DNA of 8,063 nt. Source: Thiomargarita sp. (GTDB taxonomy: Bacteria; Pseudomonadota; Gammaproteobacteria; Beggiatoales; Beggiatoaceae). The notes under the pieces were generated by a model. It did no database searches. It was not told the DNA's origin and saw only the letters and a list, made by a program, of their open reading frames with translations. The stretch lies in the NCBI GenBank assembly GCA_020721025.1, contig DYNO01000150.1, forward strand, positions 1 to 8,063, read 5' to 3'. The position numbers and the translations under genes were made by a program. Shown piece by piece: positions 1 through 5,039 of this stretch (position 1 is its first letter; every line of letters starts with the position of its first letter).

Positions 1-110
1 CAAAGAAAGAAAATTTGACATTAGCAGATAGAATCTTCAGTTGTGACTGTGGTTTGGTCATTGACCGAGATTTAAATGCTGCAATTAACCTGAATAACTA
101 TCGTTGTTAG
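1..110 (+). pseudogene. tnpB: TnpB C-terminal end (copy 1), truncated by the window edge
   Basis: Reading from base 3, 35 codons end at a TAG at 108-110. The peptide carries the end of a TnpB (IS200/IS605, IS1341-type) zinc ribbon and RuvC-III block: KKENLTLADRIF, then SCDCG, then DRDLNAAINL. The D of DRD is the third catalytic acidic residue of the RuvC site. The upstream part lies outside the window, so I cannot say whether this copy is intact. Its 3' end and flank match copy 2 (from 926) without indels. Over the 30 codons up to NAAI I count eight substitutions, all synonymous, which suggests both lineages were under protein-level selection before copy 2 decayed. The cysteine spacing is C-x-C rather than the more usual C-x-x-C, in both copies. 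Confidence 0.85.
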
Positions 111-111
111 A

Positions 112-214
112 TAGTTAGAGTCGCGACCAGAATCAGCGAGACTTTAAACGCACGTAAGAGTCATTTAAGACTTGAGTTATCAAGCAGTGATGTTGACGAC
201 GTGAATAACGTTTG
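112..214 (+). ncRNA. Candidate omegaRNA (reRNA) scaffold, copy 1
   Basis: TnpB nucleases are known to use a guide RNA made from the transposon right end, overlapping or just downstream of tnpB, with the guide in the flanking DNA. This segment sits exactly there and folds by eye into four helices. P1 pairs 117-125 with 137-145, with one G.A mismatch and one G.U. P2 pairs 146-150 with 209-213 and 151-155 with 199-203, leaving a 5-nt bulge at 204-208. P3 pairs 161-165 with 186-190 and P4 pairs 171-175 with 180-184. P1 and P2 lie in sequence identical to copy 2. P3 and P4 lie in the diverged part yet keep pairing through compensatory changes. Function as a guide scaffold is inferred; the RNA boundaries are approximate. 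Confidence 0.55.
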
Positions 215-220
215 GTTTTC

Positions 221-233
221 TACAAACGCTTAA
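221..233 (+). repeat. Right-end terminal motif, copy 1
   Basis: TACAAACGCTTAA here resembles the TACAAATGATTTAA found at 309-322 and 1146-1159, with one gap and two substitutions. It probably marks the outer end of the copy 1 right end. This instance is the weakest of the three. Confidence 0.4.
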
Positions 234-308
234 CGATATTTTTAAACTTTACTTTTTTACTGAGTTTGAAGATTTCAAATCGGTTCTATAGGTTAAATTA
301 AAAAATCT
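234..308. other. AT-rich spacer between the two transposon remnants
   Basis: About 75 bp with no coding potential that I can support. It contains a small hairpin (TTTGA-agatt-TCAAA around 264-278) and runs of T and A. It lies between the right end of copy 1 and the left end of copy 2, so it is either old host sequence or decayed transposon sequence. Confidence 0.5.
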
Positions 309-322
309 TACAAATGATTTAA
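309..322 (+). repeat. Left-end copy of the 14-bp terminal repeat
   Basis: TACAAATGATTTAA is identical to 1146-1159 and in the same orientation. It starts inside TTAC (308-311) and lies 17 bp before the tnpB ATG. It could be a conserved transposon end motif or a trace of the insertion process. Confidence 0.7.
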
Positions 323-338
323 AGTAGCGGATTAAGCT

Positions 339-1035
339 ATGTTACTAGCCCACAAGATTGAATTAAGACCCACAGAAGAACGAATACCTTAATAAGTGTT
401 GTGGTACGGTCGGACATTGCTATAATCAATTACTTGAACGCTTTAGCCAAAAAGAGAATCCATTTTCATTGCAAGCTGCCAATGCGTTTTATCGAGAAAT
501 ATGTGCTACTTTTGAATGGTATTCTGAAGTTGCGTGCAGCATTTCTCAAAATGCAGTTCAAGATTTATTCAGTGCTTTCAATCACTTTCCTGTTTTCACA
601 GGAACAAGCCTTTCGTCAGGTTAAAAACGGGGAGAAACCCGGTTTTCCAAAGTTCAAGAGATTGGTCGAAAGTTGCGGATTTCGAGATTAAAAACTTACA
701 TCGACATGCGTCAACCGCTCCGGTTTCGTGGTCAATTGAAACAAGTCACGATTTCCAAAAAAGCAGGAAAGTATTTTGCATCATTCTTAATAGATACAGA
801 TGATTACGTTCAAGAGTATCCCAATCGTCAAGAATCCGTTGGCGTGGACTTAGGGATTAAAACATTAGCAACACTAAGCAATGGTGAAGTCTTTCCGAAT
901 ACCAGACCATTGCAAAGAAACTTTGCAAAAAAAGAGAATTTGACATTAGCAGACAGAATCTTCAGTTGTGACTGTGGTTTAGTTATCGACCGGGATTTGA
1001 ATGCTGCAATTATGTTAAATAACTATAGTAGTTAA
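339..1035 (+). pseudogene. tnpB: RNA-guided endonuclease TnpB, frameshifted and internally deleted
   Basis: The remnant starts at ATG 339 with MLLAHKIELRPTEE, a typical TnpB N-terminus. A one-base insertion near 381-384 puts it into a TAA at 390. From 385 another frame continues it (YLNKCCGTVGHCYNQLLERF through the SISQNAVQDLFSAF region). A second shift near 585-612 leads to EQAFRQVKNGEKPGFPKF. A third near 655-675 leads to QLKQVTISKKAGKYFASFLID, then the RuvC-I block VGVDLGIKTLATLSNGE (Asp codon 847-849). The frame then jumps from FPNTRPLQ to KKENLTLADRIF at about 905-930. This loses the segment that in intact TnpB (about 350-400 residues) carries the RuvC-II glutamate and the first zinc-ribbon cysteines. 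The end, DRDLNAAIML, is present. Without the glutamate and with three frame changes, no active nuclease can be made. Confidence 0.9.
910..928. repeat. Perfect 8-bp inverted repeat at the tnpB deletion junction
   Basis: TTGCAAAG (910-917), spacer AAA, CTTTGCAA (921-928). It lies where the reading frame jumps from the RuvC-I side to the zinc-ribbon side of tnpB, so it coincides with the missing internal segment. A run of A follows on the plus strand, so neither strand shows the hairpin-then-T pattern of a terminator. Confidence 0.75.
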
Positions 1036-1036
1036 G

Positions 1037-1139
1037 TAGTTAGAGTCGCGACCCGTATCAGCGAGACTTTAAACGCACGTAAGAGCAGTGTCAGACTCAG
1101 TGTATCGAGCTTCTGTGTTGACGACGTGAATAACGTTTG
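1037..1139 (+). ncRNA. Candidate omegaRNA (reRNA) scaffold, copy 2
   Basis: This is the same architecture as the copy 1 scaffold. P1 pairs 1042-1050 with 1062-1070. P2 pairs 1071-1080 with 1124-1128 and 1134-1138, with a 5-nt bulge. P3 core pairs 1086-1088 with 1113-1115, and P4 core pairs 1096-1098 with 1107-1109. Relative to copy 1, pairs 1086-1115, 1087-1114, 1088-1113 and 1098-1107 each changed on both sides and still pair. Two other pairs are lost (1089-1112 and 1099-1106). An alternative for this copy alone is CAGACTC (1092-1098) with GAG (1107-1109) and TCTG (1112-1115), bulging two bases. The parent tnpB is dead, so any remaining function would need a TnpB in trans. Confidence 0.5.
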
Positions 1140-1145
1140 TTTTAC

Positions 1146-1159
1146 TACAAATGATTTAA
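1146..1159 (+). repeat. Right-end copy of the 14-bp terminal repeat
   Basis: Identical to 309-322, same orientation, 837 bp away. It starts seven bases after the conserved scaffold block ends and 45 bp before the next gene's first ATG, so the transposon end sits in that gene's upstream region. Confidence 0.7.
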
Positions 1160-1165
1160 GATCAC

Positions 1166-1173
1166 TATAGAAT
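1166..1173 (+). promoter_or_regulatory. Weak possible -10 element upstream of the FGE-like gene
   Basis: TATAGAAT lies just outside the transposon right end and about 32 bp before ATG 1205. Overlapping readings TATAGA and TAGAAT both resemble a sigma-70 -10. No convincing -35 stands at the right distance. Any -35 would have to lie in or next to the transposon end. Confidence 0.25.
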
Positions 1174-1204
1174 AGACGCGAAACGAACATCGCTACATTT
1201 TGGA

Positions 1205-2857
1205 ATGATGATGAATACCACACAGTTAACCATTTTTGCAACCGCATTGGGACTGGGCGCGACATTATTTGCAAATCATGTCAATAACACATGTTACAGC
1301 AGCGATATTGAGAATCAACGTAGTTGCCCCCTTGCATTGTTACTGCCGAAACCTATTCCTTCTGAAGTTGAAATCAATCAGTTACGGGAAGAAAAAGCGC
1401 GTTTAGACGCAGAAAAAAAGACGATACAGACTCAGATGATGGCATTGCAAAAAACCATTTCTGATTTGAAACAGGGAGAAAATGAAAAAAACGCATTGCG
1501 TAAGCAGTTGGATGAAATGCAACGACAGTTATCAAAGTCCCAGCAAACCGAGGTGGAACGCGCTGCACTACGTCAACAAGTCACGACATTACAACAAAAA
1601 TTGACAGAAATGCACGTGACCCCGCCCCAGTTGCCCAAACCACCGCCCGCCGATATTTCTGTGAGTTTGCCATTAACGGTGCAGGGAAAGGTGGATTTTG
1701 AGGCAATTTTTTCTCCCCTTCCGCCAGTACGCGATTCCTTTGAAAAGAAAGAAGAATTTGCAACTCGCTTGAAGCAATTTGAGCAATATCAATCACACTT
1801 GGTAGAAGAGTTGAATCAGGTCGCAACACAACATGATCTCAGAGTACAAGCGGGAATAGCGCAACTGGAAAAGCAAAATTATAATGTTGATAAAGCGGAA
1901 TTCGTGGTGCAATTGACTTGGGCAGATTGGATCGGGCAACGCTTTGTTTTGGATGATGTCGCGCGGGTTGCCGTCGTGCGTGATGTTGCCAAAAGTCTAT
2001 TTGAAGAAGGACCGCAAAAACCGGTGTTTGTAACATTGCAAACGAAGGGCGCGCAGAAAACCATAGCGAATAGTTTTTTAATCGGATTGGGCAAAGAAAT
2101 CAATTTGTTAATGACTCCGCCGAAAGTTGCTGACTCATTTCGTGACAAGTTGAAAGATGGCAGTTGGGGCCCCGAATTGGTGTGGATTCCTTCAGGAACA
2201 TTTCCGATGGGTAGCACTCAGGGATCCGAGGACGAAAAACCCGTGCATGTCGTTACACTCAAGAGTTTCGCGCTTGGGAAATATGAAGTAACTTTTGATG
2301 AATATGATCAATTTTGTGAAGCAACCGCGCGGGAAAAACCCAGTGATGCAGGTTGGGGACGCGGCAAACGACCGGTGATAAATGTGACTTGGGACGATGC
2401 AAAAGCATACACGAAATGGTTAAGTGAGCAAACCGGCAAGGATTATCGTTTGCCAACTGAATCACAATGGGAATATGCGTGTCGGGCGGGAAATGTTGGA
2501 AAATATACTTTTGGCGATGATGTGAATCAGTTGGGAAATTACGGGTGGTATGATAAAAATTCGGAGGAAAAAACGCATCCTGTTGGTGAGAAAAAACCAA
2601 ATGCGTTCGGATTATACGATATGCACGGGAATGTATGGGAATGGCTTGAAGATGTTTGGCACAGTAATTATGAAGGCGCGCCGAATGATGGCACTTTCTG
2701 GGGGAGTACGTGGGTCAGCGGGGGTGAATCGAATAAGCATCTCTTGCATGGAGGTTCGAGCCTCGTCAATGATGACGAATTGCGCTGCGCCAACCGTCAT
2801 GCCACCGAACTGACTGAGCAGATGAACTATCTCGGATTTCGTCTTTCTCGAATGTAA
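1205..2857 (+). CDS. Coiled-coil protein with C-terminal FGE-sulfatase (SUMF1-like) domain
   Basis: A 550-residue protein. Residues 7-26 form a hydrophobic stretch (signal peptide or anchor, without a basic N-region). Residues 54-137 are a heptad-rich, K/E/Q-rich coiled coil, followed by a proline-rich linker at 138-160. Residues 162-315 are an alpha/beta region I do not recognise. Residues 320-550 are an FGE-sulfatase domain: WIPSGTFPMGS at 327-337, ALGKYEVTFDEY, RPVINVTWDDAKAYTKWL, YRLPTESQWEYACRAG, GLYDMHGNVWEW and a final GFRLSRM. Formylglycine-generating enzymes carry a cysteine pair before the C-terminus. Here that segment reads GGSSLVNDDELRCANR with a single Cys, so catalysis of that type is unlikely and a binding or scaffold role is more plausible. 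ATGs stand at 1205, 1208 and 1211. With the weak TGGA at 1201-1204, ATG 1211 is best spaced. It appears to stand alone. Confidence 0.85.
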   Translation: MMMNTTQLTIFATALGLGATLFANHVNNTCYSSDIENQRSCPLALLLPKPIPSEVEINQLREEKARLDAEKKTIQTQMMALQKTISDLKQGENEKNALRKQLDEMQRQLSKSQQTEVERAALRQQVTTLQQKLTEMHVTPPQLPKPPPADISVSLPLTVQGKVDFEAIFSPLPPVRDSFEKKEEFATRLKQFEQYQSHLVEELNQVATQHDLRVQAGIAQLEKQNYNVDKAEFVVQLTWADWIGQRFVLDDVARVAVVRDVAKSLFEEGPQKPVFVTLQTKGAQKTIANSFLIGLGKEINLLMTPPKVADSFRDKLKDGSWGPELVWIPSGTFPMGSTQGSEDEKPVHVVTLKSFALGKYEVTFDEYDQFCEATAREKPSDAGWGRGKRPVINVTWDDAKAYTKWLSEQTGKDYRLPTESQWEYACRAGNVGKYTFGDDVNQLGNYGWYDKNSEEKTHPVGEKKPNAFGLYDMHGNVWEWLEDVWHSNYEGAPNDGTFWGSTWVSGGESNKHLLHGGSSLVNDDELRCANRHATELTEQMNYLGFRLSRM

Positions 2858-3012
2858 ATTGTAAATTTCAATCAGGTCAGCAATTCCCAATATGAAATCA
2901 TCGTGAATTTAGATTTTCGTACTAAGAACCACTGACATCTGATTGAGTTGCAGTTTCACTTGGTATGATGAGCGGATTTAATCTATCATTTTTTCTCAAG
3001 TGACGATCTACA
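2858..3012. repeat. Intergenic region with a long inverted repeat
   Basis: TCAATCAGGTCAG (2868-2880) pairs with CTGACATCTGATTGA (2932-2946) except for a 2-nt AT bulge, giving 13 pairs around a 51-nt loop. No T-run follows, so it is not a classic terminator. It could stabilise the 3' end of the upstream mRNA or be a decayed palindromic repeat. Confidence 0.5.
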
Positions 3013-3021
3013 TGATATAAT
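3013..3021 (+). promoter_or_regulatory. Extended -10 promoter of the fructosamine kinase-like gene
   Basis: TGATATAAT is a perfect extended -10 (TGN plus TATAAT at 3016-3021). The -35 position (about 2993-2998, TTCTCA) is poor, which is tolerated with an extended -10. Transcription would start near 3028, giving a leader of about 26 nt that contains the ribosome binding site GAGTAGGA at 3036-3043. Confidence 0.6.
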
Positions 3022-3053
3022 TACTGCAATTTTTTGAGTAGGATACATTTCCC

Positions 3054-3950
3054 ATGTACGGTACTTCAATCGATTGGCAAACCATTGCCTCACACATCAG
3101 TTTAGTGATCGGGCAACCCTTTGAAATACAAAACTGTTATAGCATTGGCGGTGGTCACATTAACAGCAATTATCGAATTGAAAGTGCAGGACAAAGTTAT
3201 TTCGTCAAGATCAATCAACCCCACTGTTTTGAAATTTTTGCCGCCGAAGCCGCGGGACTTGCTGAATTAGCACAACCCGCCGTGATCAAAGTACCTGTGC
3301 CGCTGTGCTGGGGAACAACCTATCATCACGCGTATTTAGTCATGGAATACATCACGTTACGCAACGATAGCCAAGTTTCCAGCGCCCAATTAGGACATCA
3401 ACTCGCAGTGCTGCACCAAGTGGTCAAAATTCCTTATGGATGGCATCGCAATAATTACTTAGGCACGGTTGAACAAATGAACACGCTCACTGATGAGTGG
3501 GTGGACTTTTGGCGCACTAACCGCTTGAATTATCAACTCGAACTCGCAGCACGCAAAGGCTATACGGGAATCTTGCAAACGCAGGGAGAACAATTACTCG
3601 CCGACATGCACCTGTTTTTCTCCGACTATACGCCACTGTCTTCGCTACTGCACGGGGATTTATGGGCGGGCAATTACGGCATTGATACCCGAAATCAGCC
3701 GGTGCTATTTGACCCAGCAGTTTACTACGGCGACCGGGAAGTCGATATCGCGATGACTGAACTATTCGGTGGTTTTCCCAACCGATTTTATCAAGCCTAT
3801 CAAGACACCTTCCCGCTGGATTCGGGCTATGTGGTGCGTAAAAAATTATATAATCTTTACTACATTCTCAACAATCTCAACACCTTTGGCGGTGGTTATT
3901 TGCGGCAGGCAGAAGGAATCATCTTGGGTTTACTCAGTGAATTACATTAA
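3054..3950 (+). CDS. Fructosamine kinase family protein (aminoglycoside phosphotransferase fold)
   Basis: A 298-residue protein, close to the usual 285-300 for this family (YniA-like, ketosamine 3-kinase type). These kinases phosphorylate sugar moieties on glycated amines and start deglycation, but the substrate of bacterial members is often uncertain. Visible features are a glycine loop GGGHINSNYRIES (32-44), the ATP-binding lysine in YFVKIN (K52), AAEAAGL with the partner glutamate (about E65), hinge MEYI (98-101), the family signature GWHRNNYLGT (129-138), the catalytic loop HGDLWAGN (200-207, D202 as base and N207), and the metal-binding DPAVYYGDREVD (220-231, D220). All kinase residues look intact. 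ATG 3054 is preceded by GAGTAGGA with 10 nt spacing. It is cytosolic and, given its own promoter, probably monocistronic. Confidence 0.9.
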   Translation: MYGTSIDWQTIASHISLVIGQPFEIQNCYSIGGGHINSNYRIESAGQSYFVKINQPHCFEIFAAEAAGLAELAQPAVIKVPVPLCWGTTYHHAYLVMEYITLRNDSQVSSAQLGHQLAVLHQVVKIPYGWHRNNYLGTVEQMNTLTDEWVDFWRTNRLNYQLELAARKGYTGILQTQGEQLLADMHLFFSDYTPLSSLLHGDLWAGNYGIDTRNQPVLFDPAVYYGDREVDIAMTELFGGFPNRFYQAYQDTFPLDSGYVVRKKLYNLYYILNNLNTFGGGYLRQAEGIILGLLSELH

Positions 3951-3965
3951 AATGTAACCAACTAT
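3948..3965 (+). repeat. Intergenic direct repeat, left copy
   Basis: TAAAATGTAACCAACTAT begins with the stop codon of the kinase-like gene and recurs at 4085-4101 with one base missing. Thirteen bases are identical before the gap and four after it. Confidence 0.65.
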
Positions 3966-3992
3966 TTTTTGGATTATTGCCTAAATCAACCG

Positions 3993-4021
3993 CATGATCA
4001 TGACTAACCGATGAGTTCATC
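3993..4021. repeat. Two short palindromes between the repeat copies
   Basis: CATGATCATG (3993-4002) is a perfect 10-bp palindrome. GATGA-GT-TCATC (4010-4021) is a 5-bp-arm inverted repeat. Both lie upstream of the asparaginase-gene promoter and could be operator half-sites, but nothing else supports that. The rest of the 224-bp gap 3951-4174 is AT-rich and non-coding. Confidence 0.35.
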
Positions 4022-4049
4022 AACAAATAAAGAGATTTTTTTGCAGAAA

Positions 4050-4080
4050 TTGCATATAAATCATTAAAAATTGCTATACT
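4050..4080 (+). promoter_or_regulatory. Probable sigma-70 promoter of the asparaginase-glycosyltransferase pair
   Basis: TGCTATACT at 4072-4080 is an extended -10 (TATACT at 4075-4080). TTGCAT at 4050-4055 may be the -35, with a long 19-bp spacer. Transcription would start near 4087, leaving a leader of roughly 88 nt. Confidence 0.55.
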
Positions 4081-4084
4081 CTAC

Positions 4085-4101
4085 TAAAATGTAACCACTA
4101 T
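4085..4101 (+). repeat. Intergenic direct repeat, right copy
   Basis: TAAAATGTAACCACTAT matches 3948-3965 apart from one missing A. It lies at the predicted transcription start of the asparaginase gene. Confidence 0.65.
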
Positions 4102-4102
4102 C

Positions 4103-4170
4103 AAGCATCATTTTTGCTGAGATTGCACTCAACCAAGAATGCTTATCTCCCAAACCAATATCTCCTAAAC
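4103..4170 (+). promoter_or_regulatory. Leader with competing hairpins and a tandem 12-mer
   Basis: AAGCAT (4103-4108) can pair with ATGCTT (4139-4144), or its AGCA (4104-4107) with TGCT (4115-4118); the two are mutually exclusive. Then TATCTCCCAAAC (4144-4155) and TATCTCCTAAAC (4159-4170) repeat with 15-nt period directly before the ATG at 4175. The leader has CTCC where a purine-rich ribosome binding site would be expected. A regulatory role is speculative. Confidence 0.3.
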
Positions 4171-4174
4171 AACT

Positions 4175-5029
4175 ATGCCGAACTTGATCATTCACGGTGG
4201 GTTATTTAATTTAGATGCCATACAAAAGCGTCATATTGAAGAACGATTCCATGAAGCACTGGTCGCTACTGTGAAACAAGGATTTGATGTTTTACAGTCG
4301 GTTGGCGCGAGGGCGTGCGTGCTGCATACCATTCGGATGTTGGAAGATGAACCGATATTTAATGCGGGTACCGGTTCAAAAATGCAACTCGATAAAAAAA
4401 TTCGCATGTCTGCCGCGTTAATTGACAGCCAAACGAACTGCTTTTCTGGTGTCATAAATATCCAACGAGTCAAAAATCCGATAGAAATTGCGAACTTACT
4501 CTCTCGTGAAAAACACCACATTTTAGCCGATGAACCTGCGACCGCGTATGCTCGGCAACAAGGGATTATGGAGTACGATCCTACTGTTTCTGAACAACAA
4601 ACGTGGTATGAACAAAACTGCTTGCAAAAATTTAGCACAGTGGGCGCGGTGGCTCTTGATCAAAATAATATTATTTGCGCGGGAACATCCACCGGTGGCA
4701 TCGGTTGCGAACTGCCCGGACGCGTCAGTGACAGTGCGACGGTTGCGGGAACTTATGCCGCATCAAAAGCAGGAATTTCATGCACCGGCATTGGAGAACA
4801 TATTATTAATCAAGCCGTTGCAGCAAAAATTGTGACACGAGTTCAAGACGGTATGACCTTACAACAAGCTGTCAATAAAACCATTGATGAAGGCAGAGAA
4901 CATCAATATTACTTTGGTCTCATTGGCTTAGATGTTGAAGGTAACACCGTAGTCGGCAAAACGTTGCGGGAAGATTTTGCGATAATTTACGCCAGCTACG
5001 ACGGTGAAAAATTAGCCGCGTTCCCTTAA
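4175..5029 (+). CDS. Isoaspartyl peptidase / plant-type L-asparaginase (Ntn-hydrolase)
   Basis: A 284-residue protein, a little shorter than E. coli IaaA (321). The family cleaves isoaspartyl dipeptides and asparagine after self-processing into two chains. The start MPNLIIHGG gives the expected HGG near the N-terminus, which supports ATG 4175 despite no Shine-Dalgarno. Further matches are FNAGTGS (62-68) and the processing site STVGAVALD with nucleophile Thr155 as the first residue of the beta chain. Also present are TSTGG (171-175, second Thr173), GRVSDSATVAGTYA with R183 and D186 for substrate carboxylate binding, and CTGIGEHI (203-210). Oddities are HGGLF in place of the usual HGGAG and MSAALID in place of the MDASIMD-like stretch, so the alpha chain is somewhat divergent. 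The exact substrate cannot be read from sequence. It is first of two genes, with the glycosyltransferase 10 nt downstream. Confidence 0.88.
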   Translation: MPNLIIHGGLFNLDAIQKRHIEERFHEALVATVKQGFDVLQSVGARACVLHTIRMLEDEPIFNAGTGSKMQLDKKIRMSAALIDSQTNCFSGVINIQRVKNPIEIANLLSREKHHILADEPATAYARQQGIMEYDPTVSEQQTWYEQNCLQKFSTVGAVALDQNNIICAGTSTGGIGCELPGRVSDSATVAGTYAASKAGISCTGIGEHIINQAVAAKIVTRVQDGMTLQQAVNKTIDEGREHQYYFGLIGLDVEGNTVVGKTLREDFAIIYASYDGEKLAAFP

Positions 5030-5039
5030 AATTTCACCC

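Larger units (their letters stand above)
1..233 (+). repeat. Direct repeat, copy 1: tnpB 3' end plus right end
   Basis: This segment aligns with 926-1159 at a constant offset of 925 with no gap through 214, then drifts near the terminal motif. Blocks 112-128, 132-160 and 191-214 are identical to 1037-1053, 1057-1085 and 1116-1139. Bases 161-190 are strongly diverged but of equal length, and this is where the paired changes of the candidate RNA hairpin fall. Repetition in the same orientation implies two insertions of one family, or a tandem duplication followed by divergence. Confidence 0.9.
309..1159 (+). mobile_element. Degenerate IS200/IS605-family (IS1341-type) tnpB element, copy 2
   Basis: The unit has a short left end (309-338), a broken tnpB (339-1035) and a structured right end (1036-1159). 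It is bounded by a 14-bp direct repeat, TACAAATGATTTAA, at 309-322 and 1146-1159. Bases 308-311 read TTAC, the same tetranucleotide used as left cleavage and target site by IS608. No tnpA (Y1 transposase) is present, so the unit is of the tnpB-only type and would have needed a transposase in trans. Frameshifts and a large internal deletion make it a fossil at the protein level. The exact ends are inferred from the repeat and were not confirmed against an empty site. Confidence 0.7.
926..1159 (+). repeat. Direct repeat, copy 2: tnpB 3' end plus right end
   Basis: Partner of 1-233. Coding differences up to codon NAAI are synonymous. After that N becomes M and the last two residues R and C become S. 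The non-coding part keeps three blocks identical to copy 1 around one variable 31-nt hairpin region. Confidence 0.9.

Noticed and set aside
401..803. Separate small genes in overlapping frames
   Set aside because: The frames in 401-691 and 534-803 contain pieces of TnpB that join through frameshifts, so they are parts of one pseudogene.
1..1159. CRISPR array or Cas12-type system
   Set aside because: The TnpB RuvC motifs are related to Cas12, but the repeats are two transposon tails about 925 bp apart, without short regularly spaced repeats and spacers.
1032..1274. 80-codon minus-strand frame across the right end and the start of the FGE-like gene
   Set aside because: It crosses the structured right end and the next gene's start, and has no recognisable domain.
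2259..2600. Long open frame on the minus strand inside the FGE-like gene
   Set aside because: It lies opposite conserved FGE-sulfatase motifs, has no ribosome binding site and resembles no family. Other antisense frames in 1374-2217 and 2612-2890 are rejected for the same reason.
2740..2857. Variable region of a diversity-generating retroelement at the 3' end of the FGE-like gene
   Set aside because: FGE-fold proteins are common retroelement targets, but I see no second template-like copy with A-specific differences and no reverse transcriptase in the window.
2943..2969. TTGAGT/TATGAT promoter for the fructosamine kinase-like gene
   Set aside because: The spacer is only 15 bp and a much better extended -10 lies at 3013-3021, closer to the gene.
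4231..4638. 135-codon minus-strand frame inside the asparaginase gene
   Set aside because: It is antisense to a clearly conserved Ntn-hydrolase coding sequence, with cysteine-rich low-plausibility content and no start signals.
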